Shown piece after piece: positions 10,238 through 18,776 of a stretch of DNA of 64,000 nucleotides. The stretch covers positions 240,366 to 304,365 of the IMG/VR virus record IMGVR_UViG_3300031857_000005; one strand, given 5' to 3'. Source of the stretch: a virus. The position numbers were made by a program, and so were the translations under genes. The first letter of the stretch is position 1. The number at the start of each line of letters is the position of its first letter. The notes under the pieces were generated by a model. The model saw nothing but the letters and a program-made list of their open reading frames with translations, searched no databases and had not been told where the DNA came from.

Positions 10238-11042
10238 ATATAAGATAGTAATCCCCGCAAATGACAAACAAATTGACATTCCAATTGAACTTAAGTGGGA
10301 CTTTGGAGGAAGAGATGGTGGTATTGAAGATTATGAAAAAACCATTTTAGGTGAGATAGTTGGAATACCAAATGATTTTGAAGTTGATAGATTTTCACAT
10401 GATAATTACGATATATTAAATGTTTTAAAAACTTCGTTAAATTATGAGTTTTATTTTTATAACGGGCTACCTCAAAATATACCATCGGCAAATATTTCTA
10501 ACTATGTGAGTAGTTATACTACAGTTGGGTTTACTGAGAAAGAAATATACTATTATAGTAATCCGTTCACTAAATCATTTTTTAAATTAGATTTTTATGA
10601 CACTGCGGATCCAATAAGTCAAAAAATATATTTTACCATAATTTTACCTGTACAACAAGGGTTTACAGAGTCGGTTTCAATATCTACATTATTACCAAAT
10701 GTTGATGTTAAAAAACCAACAATGAGATTGGATTTTATTGGTGATAAGGAAGGGTTTTTTATATATTGGTTAAGAAAGAGAGACTTTATAGATTTAACAG
10801 AATTTTATATGTCGGCAAAGTTCTTTAATGGAAGAACAGGGACTTACGCAACTATGGTTAATCAACCACAGTTCCAAATACCAAATCCGTACACATTTAA
10901 TGGTGATAATTATTTTTATTATAAAGTTAATTTAAATTATAACAATAAAACTTATCAGGTTTACCGACCTGATAATAATGTACAAAGAGTGGGGTTGGAA
11001 AATAACCCAATTATTTGGTTTGAATATGTAAATCCTGTATAA
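10224..11042 (+). CDS. Putative tail structural protein (272 aa)
   Basis: Family not recognised. The ATG at 10224 overlaps the end of the upstream gene by 14 nt, implying translational coupling in the same virion operon. The start is AVIPANDKQ-like (YKIVIPANDKQIDIPIELKWDF is the local context), then alternating beta-type sequence rich in Tyr, Phe and Asn. There is no signal peptide or membrane segment. A baseplate or tail accessory role is inferred from position only. Confidence 0.55.
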   Translation: MSVNKYKIVIPANDKQIDIPIELKWDFGGRDGGIEDYEKTILGEIVGIPNDFEVDRFSHDNYDILNVLKTSLNYEFYFYNGLPQNIPSANISNYVSSYTTVGFTEKEIYYYSNPFTKSFFKLDFYDTADPISQKIYFTIILPVQQGFTESVSISTLLPNVDVKKPTMRLDFIGDKEGFFIYWLRKRDFIDLTEFYMSAKFFNGRTGTYATMVNQPQFQIPNPYTFNGDNYFYYKVNLNYNNKTYQVYRPDNNVQRVGLENNPIIWFEYVNPV

Positions 11043-11043
11043 A

Positions 11044-12216
11044 ATGGTTGAGCAAAAGTATTATTTTAAAATATCACCCGAAAATATAAAAGGGGATTTA
11101 ATTACGGTAAATTATACTGGTGGTACTGATTATATTTATGATGTTGATCCTTGTTGCCCAATAACTGCAATAACTGAGAATACATTAACAGGATCAACAG
11201 GTGTTTATACGGGAATGACATATGTTCTGTCAGGAGCGTCTGGAGGAACATCAATTTTAACAGGATTAACTATACCGATTCTCTTAACTCAAACAGGAGT
11301 GGATTACGGTTATTATTCTGTTTTTGATGGTGCGATATTACAAAAAGAAGTTATCACCAACTTTATGTTCTCTGCAACGACAGGTAGTCCATACACCTAT
11401 TACTTTTATAATACTTCAGATTTAGAGTTAAAAAAGTTTTTAGAATTAACAACATTTAAGGTAGATTGGGGTGATGGGTCAACAGTTCAGACAATAACAG
11501 GAACGGCACCATTATCACATAGTTACCCAATAGGTAATGGTCAGTACACAATAACGATGACTGCGACATCACCTTGGGGAATATCCCAAGTATCAAAAAC
11601 AATAACTGTACCGTTTGTTTTTGTACCTAATTTAGATCCGTTTGGTGTCGCAACATTTACACCTGCGGGTGGTAATTGGTCGGCAACTTCATTTAATTAT
11701 GATTATATATTTAGTGGTGATTCTAATACAAATATAGATGATTTCTATAGTTATAATTACACCACAGTACCATTCACAATCACAGGATATACCCAATCAT
11801 CTATAAATGACTTAGCTCAGTATGGACCTAAATATTTATTAGCTGAAGGGAAGTTTAAACCTGGCATTCAAGTGACAGGAACATCAAATAGTGTTGGTAC
11901 ATATTGGGGTCCTGACCCAAGTGGAACTTATGTTTCATATACGATAGATGGTGTTGATTATTATGACTATCCTGATGGTACAACATTATATGTAATACAG
12001 TCTTCAGGTTTCACTCAAGATGATTTGGTATTGTCGGCATTAACAAAAAATGAGGCATTAATTAATGTCATTGATCAACCCGAAATACAGTCCAATATAT
12101 TCATAGAAAGAGGTAAAATGTCTGCATTAGAATATATTGAAAGACTTGGTGAAGTTGATAATGTTGGTGACTTAACCAAATATGGATATGGGTTTTTTAA
12201 TGTGGAAAAACAATGA
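11044..12216 (+). CDS. Tail protein with a PKD-like domain (390 aa)
   Basis: Residues about 136-190 carry the hallmarks of a PKD/Ig-like fold: VDWGDGSTVQ, then SHSYPIGNGQYTITMTATS and a closing TITV strand. PKD domains are surface-adhesion or carbohydrate-proximal modules, and in phage tails they decorate fibres or baseplates. The C-terminal 60 residues (IERGKMSALEYIERLGEVD) are helical, as in attachment regions. It sits in the tail operon, 1 nt after the preceding stop. A structural role is likely; its binding partner is unknown. Confidence 0.65.
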   Translation: MVEQKYYFKISPENIKGDLITVNYTGGTDYIYDVDPCCPITAITENTLTGSTGVYTGMTYVLSGASGGTSILTGLTIPILLTQTGVDYGYYSVFDGAILQKEVITNFMFSATTGSPYTYYFYNTSDLELKKFLELTTFKVDWGDGSTVQTITGTAPLSHSYPIGNGQYTITMTATSPWGISQVSKTITVPFVFVPNLDPFGVATFTPAGGNWSATSFNYDYIFSGDSNTNIDDFYSYNYTTVPFTITGYTQSSINDLAQYGPKYLLAEGKFKPGIQVTGTSNSVGTYWGPDPSGTYVSYTIDGVDYYDYPDGTTLYVIQSSGFTQDDLVLSALTKNEALINVIDQPEIQSNIFIERGKMSALEYIERLGEVDNVGDLTKYGYGFFNVEKQ

Positions 12217-12223
12217 TTTTAAG

Positions 12224-12230
12224 TATTTAT
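12224..12230 (+). promoter_or_regulatory. Candidate late promoter motif TATTTAT
   Basis: GTATTTATAT lies 35 nt upstream of the GTG start at 12266, within the short gap between two tail genes. Confidence 0.4.
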
Positions 12231-12265
12231 ATTTAAAACGATAAACAATATAAAAGATATTAATA

Positions 12266-13174
12266 GTGGCAACAGGTAGTTACGGAACAATTAGACCGGC
12301 AGATGTTAGTCCTGATGATGTAGACATCATTTTGAATTACACTCCAAGTAGAGACGATACTGATAATTTCGTTTTAACAAAATTGGATGCAAAAACAATA
12401 TTACGACCTTATTTTAATAATAACAATACTGGTGGTAATGCGGATGTTGAGATTTTAGGTGGATTATACAACTTAAAACTTCCTGCGGATGTATTCAATA
12501 AATTAGGGATATATACATTATATATTAGACCGGCAGAGATAAGAACTAGAATTACAGATTGTGGTATTTTATCGGCATTACCAAATGTTAAAGGGATTGT
12601 TATTGATGTTAATAATGTCCCAACACAATTTAGGAATAATTTTATTAATCAAGGTTTAATTGGATTTAGAGTTGAATATTTAAATTCTGATGGAACAAAG
12701 ATACCGAACTTTTTTAGGATGATAACCTCATCTTTTTATTGTGAGCCAGTAATACAAAATCTTACAAATACATCACAAAAATCAATTAGATATAGATATA
12801 CTGAAGGAACAACTAATTTAATTTTTTGTACGCTTTCACCATCATCATCACCAACTAATAAACCAAACGCAACACCATTCATTGGACAACCAAATCAAGA
12901 TATTGTTATTAGTAATACATATTTTAATCCGGTAACCACTGAAATTGAGATTGTTGAGCACGATATATCAACATTGGCACTTGCTCTTTATGGGAATCAA
13001 ACTAAGTCAATTGATGATGGTATTTACACTATTTACGACAGTGAAAATAATATATACAAACAATACAACTTATACGAAATTAGAGATCAGTTTAATGAAC
13101 TTCTTTATGAAGTTAGACAAGACAGAGGTAATAATATTGATTTTACTAAAAACTTTACAAATATAACAGGATAA
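12266..13174 (+). CDS. Putative baseplate/tail protein, GTG start (302 aa)
   Basis: Family not recognised. Translation begins at GTG (12266); no ATG start fits the conserved-looking N-terminus ATGSYGTIRPADVSPDDVD. The protein is mixed alpha/beta, with a segment that reads like a wedge/adaptor protein (LPADVFNKLGIYTLYIRPAEIRT). It is coupled by TAATG to the next gene and stands alone behind its own late-type motif. A baseplate function is inferred from the neighbouring tail-protein-I-like gene. Confidence 0.6.
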   Translation: MATGSYGTIRPADVSPDDVDIILNYTPSRDDTDNFVLTKLDAKTILRPYFNNNNTGGNADVEILGGLYNLKLPADVFNKLGIYTLYIRPAEIRTRITDCGILSALPNVKGIVIDVNNVPTQFRNNFINQGLIGFRVEYLNSDGTKIPNFFRMITSSFYCEPVIQNLTNTSQKSIRYRYTEGTTNLIFCTLSPSSSPTNKPNATPFIGQPNQDIVISNTYFNPVTTEIEIVEHDISTLALALYGNQTKSIDDGIYTIYDSENNIYKQYNLYEIRDQFNELLYEVRQDRGNNIDFTKNFTNITG

Positions 13175-16100
13175 TGGCAATTATTAAGTATACTTGCCCA
13201 CCACAGGCTAGCGGAGAAGGAAGTTTTTCTGACAATCTTGTCGGATTTCAATTAGTTGACGGTGGAGGTTTTACTCAAGCAAATTTTGAGTTCACTACCA
13301 ATGTGACCGAAAAAGTTAATAGAAATTTCTCAATTGGATCATTTTCCGATCCAATTTCTTTGGAATCAATGAATATTACCGATATTGAACAATCAAAATT
13401 ATTGGTAAATAAAAATTTTCAAGTATACCCAAATTATGATTTAAGTGAAATTACTAATTTTACAATTTATGGTTCTTTGGCTAAAAGATTTTCAGTATCC
13501 ATAACTAAAATTATTAATTACTTTCCTGCGGCGTTAGAGATATTTTCATCAACAACAAGATTTGTAACAGGACAAACAGTTACAACCTCATCGTATGATG
13601 TTATTGAAAATGAGACATATTTTGAAATTCCATTATATCTTATTCGTAATCCGTTTGACATTGATTTTAGTATTAATGCAACAAGAAACTTACAATTAAG
13701 AGAGATTACAGTATCTCCATTGAGAAATTTAACGGTGGAATACTCAAAATATACGGTTATTATTGATGGGGTAAATTACCCAATTAATACAGTAGTACCA
13801 ACAACAGACACAGATACAACATTAAAATTGTATATTGAAGGAAACCCGTTTAATGGACAATCCGAGATTTTTAAAACAATAATAATAAGACCAACAGACT
13901 TCTATGTTAACAAAGTCTTCAATGAGGAGTTTGATCAAGTTGAAAACTTTTTATTAAATAGAGAAATTTCACCAAAATATAGTGCTTATTTTAATAAACC
14001 AATTGAAAATGATGATGGTACTTATACTATCACTCAAGAAGTTGTAATTTTCCCATTAAGTGGTATTTGGAATTTAAGTATTAGTGGTAATGATTTTAAT
14101 AGTTATCTATTAAAATTAAGTAGTGTTGCGGAAAATTTAGATGAATATAGAACAAATTTAATTTCTAGATTTTTAACTACAGGTGCGATAAAAGAATTTG
14201 ATACATCGGATCAAAAAGTAGAAAAAATATTACAAATATATGGTAGAAGTTTTGATGAAACAAAAAAATTCATAGGTGCTTTAGCGTATATGAATTCAGT
14301 TCATTATACCGTTAAAAATGATATCCCATCACAACTTTTAAAAAATTTAGCACAAACTTTAGGGTGGAAAGATAATATTTCACCAATCACTAACGAACAA
14401 TTATTAGATTCTGTATTCTCAAGTGGGGAAAATACATTTACAGGACTTTCTAAAGGACAAACTCCTGAAGAAATTAATTATCAATATTATAGAAATTTAA
14501 TATTAAATTCCGCATATCTATTTAAGTCAAAAGGAACAAGAAAATCAATTGAAATGTTGTTGAGATTGATTGGTGCTCCTGATGCCATTACCGAATTTAA
14601 TGAATATGTGTATGTTGCTGATCAGAGAATAAATTTAACTCAATTTGGGGAACAATATACTCAAATATCGGGAGGTACATATGTACAGGATATACCTGTA
14701 TTGGATACTACCGACATATATTCAATTATGGGTGTTCAGTATACGGGATTCACAACAAATACTGTAACTCAAGATATTACAGTAACCAAAGTTGATTACC
14801 CTATAGATAGTTTTGGTTATCCAAGTATGCCTGTAGACAGTGATAATTTCTTCTTCCAAATTGGGGGAGGATGGATAGAATCTACACCACAACATAGAAT
14901 GCCGGCACAAGTTGATTTGACGACTAGTGTATTTACAGGTGCAAACCCAAATTATCAAACAACTTTACAACCATTCAATTACGGGGAAGAATATTTACAG
15001 AGATTTAAACAATTTCCATATATGGATTTAGGTTTTAAATTACGAAAAACTGCGGATAATAAAAAAAGTTGGGTGGTAAATAATGAAATTATTAGGAGAA
15101 GTACTGATGGTGGATTTACAGCTTATTACCCTACTGATGATGATAGATTAGTGTTGAATGTTAAAAATATTGACATTTTTATGAATCCAGCTCAGGGACT
15201 TGTTTACGATGTTTGGAATATGTCACGACAATATAATTACCCAATACCTGAAGAAGGATTGAATTATATTGCACCAACATACTGTAACCCAAATCCTAAC
15301 ACACCATACCCACAAAGAGGGGGAATAGATTGGACTGAAATTATACCAAAACCAAAACAAAAAACATTTTTTGAATTTGCTCAAAGTTTTTGGCATAACA
15401 CAATTAATGTTAGAAATAGACAATTTATTACTGATGGAAAGACGGGAGGTTATCCGACACTTCAGTCAATTTATTGGAAATATCTTGAATCACTAGAATT
15501 GGCGGGAATTAAAAACGACAATTTTACTTATCAGACAATGATAGATTATGTAAATGGTATTGGGGATTATTGGATTAGATTAATTGAACAAATGGTTCCG
15601 GCAACAACAATATGGAATGCCGGTACAAAGTACGAAAATTCAATATTCCACAGGCAAAAATATGTGTGGAGAAGACAGATGGGTTGTCAATTAGTACTTG
15701 TACCTTGTAACCCATGTACATTAGTGGGGCAATTATTTACCTACGATTGTCCAATCCAAACGGTAAGTTGTTCAGTGTATCCTTGGGATACAAATCCTTA
15801 TATTAATTCATTTGGTAATGTTCTTGGTGATATGTTAAATGGTTATCTATCATCAAACGGTTTAACATTTGGTGATTGTGATATGAATACGTTACAAACT
15901 ACTTGGTATGTGAATGTTAAATTTAATGGAAATGATATTATTAACTACCCATTCTTCAATGGGGTTGGATATAATAACCCATTATCTGTACCAAGCGGAC
16001 AAACTTGGGTTGATGCAATACAAACAAGTTTTGTTGATTTACAAACATATGGGTTAAGTTATTATTTAAATGATGATGAAACAAGTTTTACTGTATTTAA

Positions 16101-16179
16101 TAGTACTTGTATCCCATTAAGCGTAGTTCAAAGTTTTGAACTTAATGTTGGAATAAATTTTAATTTACTATGTAACTAA
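13174..16179 (+). CDS. Baseplate protein with tail-protein-I-like core (1001 aa)
   Basis: The middle region (about residues 325-470) is helical and contains FLFKSKGTRKSIEML-like text (LFKSKGTRKSIEMLLRLIGA), the KGT motif of P2 gpI/T4 wedge-type proteins that bridge baseplate and fibres. The N-terminal 300 residues are beta-rich. The C-terminal 130 residues form a separable domain beginning after a Cys pair (CNPCTL) that resembles the C-terminal domain of the next protein (WVDAIQTS against WVNEIKTS, followed by matching strands). It is likely the wedge or tail-tip protein on which the fibres assemble. The exact T4 equivalent (gp7, gp10 or none) is uncertain. Confidence 0.65.
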   Translation: MAIIKYTCPPQASGEGSFSDNLVGFQLVDGGGFTQANFEFTTNVTEKVNRNFSIGSFSDPISLESMNITDIEQSKLLVNKNFQVYPNYDLSEITNFTIYGSLAKRFSVSITKIINYFPAALEIFSSTTRFVTGQTVTTSSYDVIENETYFEIPLYLIRNPFDIDFSINATRNLQLREITVSPLRNLTVEYSKYTVIIDGVNYPINTVVPTTDTDTTLKLYIEGNPFNGQSEIFKTIIIRPTDFYVNKVFNEEFDQVENFLLNREISPKYSAYFNKPIENDDGTYTITQEVVIFPLSGIWNLSISGNDFNSYLLKLSSVAENLDEYRTNLISRFLTTGAIKEFDTSDQKVEKILQIYGRSFDETKKFIGALAYMNSVHYTVKNDIPSQLLKNLAQTLGWKDNISPITNEQLLDSVFSSGENTFTGLSKGQTPEEINYQYYRNLILNSAYLFKSKGTRKSIEMLLRLIGAPDAITEFNEYVYVADQRINLTQFGEQYTQISGGTYVQDIPVLDTTDIYSIMGVQYTGFTTNTVTQDITVTKVDYPIDSFGYPSMPVDSDNFFFQIGGGWIESTPQHRMPAQVDLTTSVFTGANPNYQTTLQPFNYGEEYLQRFKQFPYMDLGFKLRKTADNKKSWVVNNEIIRRSTDGGFTAYYPTDDDRLVLNVKNIDIFMNPAQGLVYDVWNMSRQYNYPIPEEGLNYIAPTYCNPNPNTPYPQRGGIDWTEIIPKPKQKTFFEFAQSFWHNTINVRNRQFITDGKTGGYPTLQSIYWKYLESLELAGIKNDNFTYQTMIDYVNGIGDYWIRLIEQMVPATTIWNAGTKYENSIFHRQKYVWRRQMGCQLVLVPCNPCTLVGQLFTYDCPIQTVSCSVYPWDTNPYINSFGNVLGDMLNGYLSSNGLTFGDCDMNTLQTTWYVNVKFNGNDIINYPFFNGVGYNNPLSVPSGQTWVDAIQTSFVDLQTYGLSYYLNDDETSFTVFNSTCIPLSVVQSFELNVGINFNLLCN

Positions 16180-18440
16180 TGAGTTGTGGTTTACCATATG
16201 TGTATAATTATTTTGTAAGCGGAGATTGCTCTAATATAGGTGCTGGAGTAGTATCATTTGATATTACAGGAAGTACCGCTCCTCCATATTCTGTAATGGA
16301 ATTAACCACATCAGGTTTGTTACCGACTTCTGCGTCTACTACTTCATATTATTTTAGTGGTTTAACTGGTGGTTCATATAGTTTGGAAATTACGGATTCT
16401 TGTTTAAGTCCAGGACCTTCATCCGCAATAATAAATTTTAATATATCTACAGGTAGTTGTTTATCAATATCGTCAACAACAAATACAACTTGTGGTAATA
16501 ATAACGGATCTTTAACCTCAACATTCTCAGTTGATTATGGGGGTGGAGAAGTTTTTCTATATGAAACAACAAATGGGTATCAATCAAGTGGTGCAACAAC
16601 CCTTGGTAGTTATACTTTTAATTCATTATCAGGTGGTACATATTATGTTATCGGAAATGATGGAGGTGGATGTACTGGGAAAAGTGAAAGTTGTATTGTA
16701 AAATCCTCAACAACGGTTGATTTTGGTGTTTATGTTATAAATGATGGTAGTTGTGTTGCACTTGATGGAAGTGGGAAGATAATTGTTACAGGACAGACGG
16801 GAACATCACCATATACATATAGTTGGAGTAGTAATGCGAATGGACAAACAGGTTCTACAGTTACAGGATTAACGAGCGGTGTTTATAGTGTGACTATGAC
16901 GGATTCGTTAGGATGTTCAAAAACACTAACAAATATTACGGTGAACCAAGTGTTACCTGTTGGTATTGTTAATTTTACTATTGTGTCACCAAGTTGTTTC
17001 TCAAATGACGGGGAGGTTACAGTCCAACTTACAGGAGGGACATCACCTTTCTATTATTCAGGATCAAATGGTAGTGTCGCAATTTCATTCTCAGATAGTT
17101 ATACATTTACGGGGTTATCTTCAGGTGATTTTACTGTTAATGTTACCGATGCTGGATTATGTACTAGCTCACAAACAACAACATTATTAACACCTAACGG
17201 ATTCTCAATTCTTAATCTTAGTACGGTTAATTCAAATTGTAATAATAGTGACGGACAAATTTTTATTGAATTAAATGGTGGTTCTAATGTTGGTACATAT
17301 GTTTACACTTTAATAAATTCTTTAGGTAATACTGTATCTACATCAACTGAAGGTAATAATTATCATTCGCCACCATTATCATCGGATACATATACTATTT
17401 TGATTAGTGGAGGTTCTTGTGTATTTACCGCAACAACAATAATAAATAATACTAATTTATATACAATTACCGCAAATACCACAGGTACAACTTGTGGTTT
17501 TAATAATGGGACAATACAGATTTTAGCGTCAAGTGGGGGTACACTACCATATACCTATCAAATCACCGGATTTCCACCTGGACCCGTATCAACATTTAGT
17601 AATTTATCTCCAGGATTTTATGATGTAACTGTAACGGATTCAGGAGGTTGTCAACAAATTGAAACGGTATATATTACAGGATCGTCTCCAGTGTATTTTG
17701 ATTTTTTTGCTACACAACCTATAAGTGGGAATGATGGAGAACTTGATGTATTAATAACAAGTGGGGAGCCACCGTTTATTTTAAATTGGAGTTCTAATGT
17801 TAATGGACAAACAGGAACTACCGTGACTGGTTTAACTGCGGGAACATATTCATTAGAGGTAATTGATGATAATGGATGTGCATTAATTAAAACGATTGAA
17901 TTATTTGGAACAGTACTATATAGTAGTTATCAAACATATAGAGTATGTTCTAATAATTTCCAAAATAGTGGTACTCTTGGTAGAAGAGGTATACAACAAA
18001 TGTTAAATGAAGGTTTCTTTGATTTAACATCGGGAGATACTAATTGTATATTAAATTCTGCTATTTTTACGCTTGATGTGACAGTAAATGGTGTTAATTC
18101 TCAAACCGTATTTTATACATCAACAGGACTTGATGATTACCCAACAGATGAGGAATGGGTTAATGAAATTAAAACTTCTTTATATGGTTTTTCGGGAATT
18201 ACTTCGGTTGAAACCAATATTGAAACTAATAAAATAATAATTAAGAGTGGTTGTTTAACTGGAGGCACAACTTGTCAACCTACGGTAACAACACAATTGG
18301 ATGACACAAGAGTAATAATTAATTTGTTAATAGATTATGACATATCTTGTGTGGAATGTGGAGTATATCAAAAAGTTTTCCAAGACGACTTTGAGTTTGT
18401 ATTCCAAGATGATAATAGTTATATATTCCAAGGACAGTAA
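16179..18440 (+). CDS. Tail adhesin with SprB-type repeats (753 aa)
   Basis: About six consecutive repeats of 65-75 residues occupy roughly residues 90-570. Each has the pattern C..NDG.I.V...GG..PY.Y.W, then TVTGLTSGVYSVTMTDSLGC, the SprB repeat known from the gliding adhesins of Flavobacterium. A C-terminal domain (about 590-730) resembles the end of the preceding 1001-aa protein. The last 25 residues (FQDDFEFVFQDDNSYIFQ) resemble the end of the next, 100-aa protein. The protein is probably a side or tip fibre that contacts the host surface. The repeats suggest exchange with host adhesin genes, but common ancestry is inferred only. Confidence 0.75.
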   Translation: MSCGLPYVYNYFVSGDCSNIGAGVVSFDITGSTAPPYSVMELTTSGLLPTSASTTSYYFSGLTGGSYSLEITDSCLSPGPSSAIINFNISTGSCLSISSTTNTTCGNNNGSLTSTFSVDYGGGEVFLYETTNGYQSSGATTLGSYTFNSLSGGTYYVIGNDGGGCTGKSESCIVKSSTTVDFGVYVINDGSCVALDGSGKIIVTGQTGTSPYTYSWSSNANGQTGSTVTGLTSGVYSVTMTDSLGCSKTLTNITVNQVLPVGIVNFTIVSPSCFSNDGEVTVQLTGGTSPFYYSGSNGSVAISFSDSYTFTGLSSGDFTVNVTDAGLCTSSQTTTLLTPNGFSILNLSTVNSNCNNSDGQIFIELNGGSNVGTYVYTLINSLGNTVSTSTEGNNYHSPPLSSDTYTILISGGSCVFTATTIINNTNLYTITANTTGTTCGFNNGTIQILASSGGTLPYTYQITGFPPGPVSTFSNLSPGFYDVTVTDSGGCQQIETVYITGSSPVYFDFFATQPISGNDGELDVLITSGEPPFILNWSSNVNGQTGTTVTGLTAGTYSLEVIDDNGCALIKTIELFGTVLYSSYQTYRVCSNNFQNSGTLGRRGIQQMLNEGFFDLTSGDTNCILNSAIFTLDVTVNGVNSQTVFYTSTGLDDYPTDEEWVNEIKTSLYGFSGITSVETNIETNKIIIKSGCLTGGTTCQPTVTTQLDDTRVIINLLIDYDISCVECGVYQKVFQDDFEFVFQDDNSYIFQGQ

Positions 18441-18742
18441 TGACACAATTGGTGATAAGTAATGTTACAGGATTAACAATACCATATCAAATATATGTTT
18501 GTGATGTTTATGGTAATAATTGTACAATAGTTGCAACTGTAAATACTGTAATTCCACCAATGGTTACAATTACATTACCATCACAATTTAATATGTCACC
18601 AGCAATAGGAGTATTAGTAAAAGATTTATATTGTGAAAGATTTATTGTTTTAAATTGCGTTAATTTACCACCTGTAGGAAAACAATTCCAAGACGGAGAT
18701 TACTTCTTCTTTATGGATTATAGCATTTATCAGTTCCAATAA
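18440..18742 (+). CDS. Small tail protein sharing a C-terminal tag with the SprB-repeat adhesin (100 aa)
   Basis: It is coupled by TAATG to the adhesin gene. Residues 1-70 form one small beta domain (VISNVTGLTIPYQIYVCDVYG) that resembles the whole of the 73-aa minus-strand protein at 30550-30771 (ITINNISGSTPFDVYVCDTGY). The last 20 residues (QFQDGDYFFFMDYSIYQFQ) match the end of the adhesin in spacing of Phe, Gln and Asp. It looks like a single-domain virion decoration or adaptor. No family known to me. Confidence 0.6.
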   Translation: MTQLVISNVTGLTIPYQIYVCDVYGNNCTIVATVNTVIPPMVTITLPSQFNMSPAIGVLVKDLYCERFIVLNCVNLPPVGKQFQDGDYFFFMDYSIYQFQ

Positions 18743-18754
18743 TGAATTAAAGTG

Positions 18755-18762
18755 TATTTATA
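18755..18762 (+). promoter_or_regulatory. Candidate late promoter motif TATTTATA
   Basis: TATTTATA ends 14 nt before the fibre gene start at 18777. Confidence 0.45.
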
Positions 18763-18776
18763 TATAAAAAAGAATA

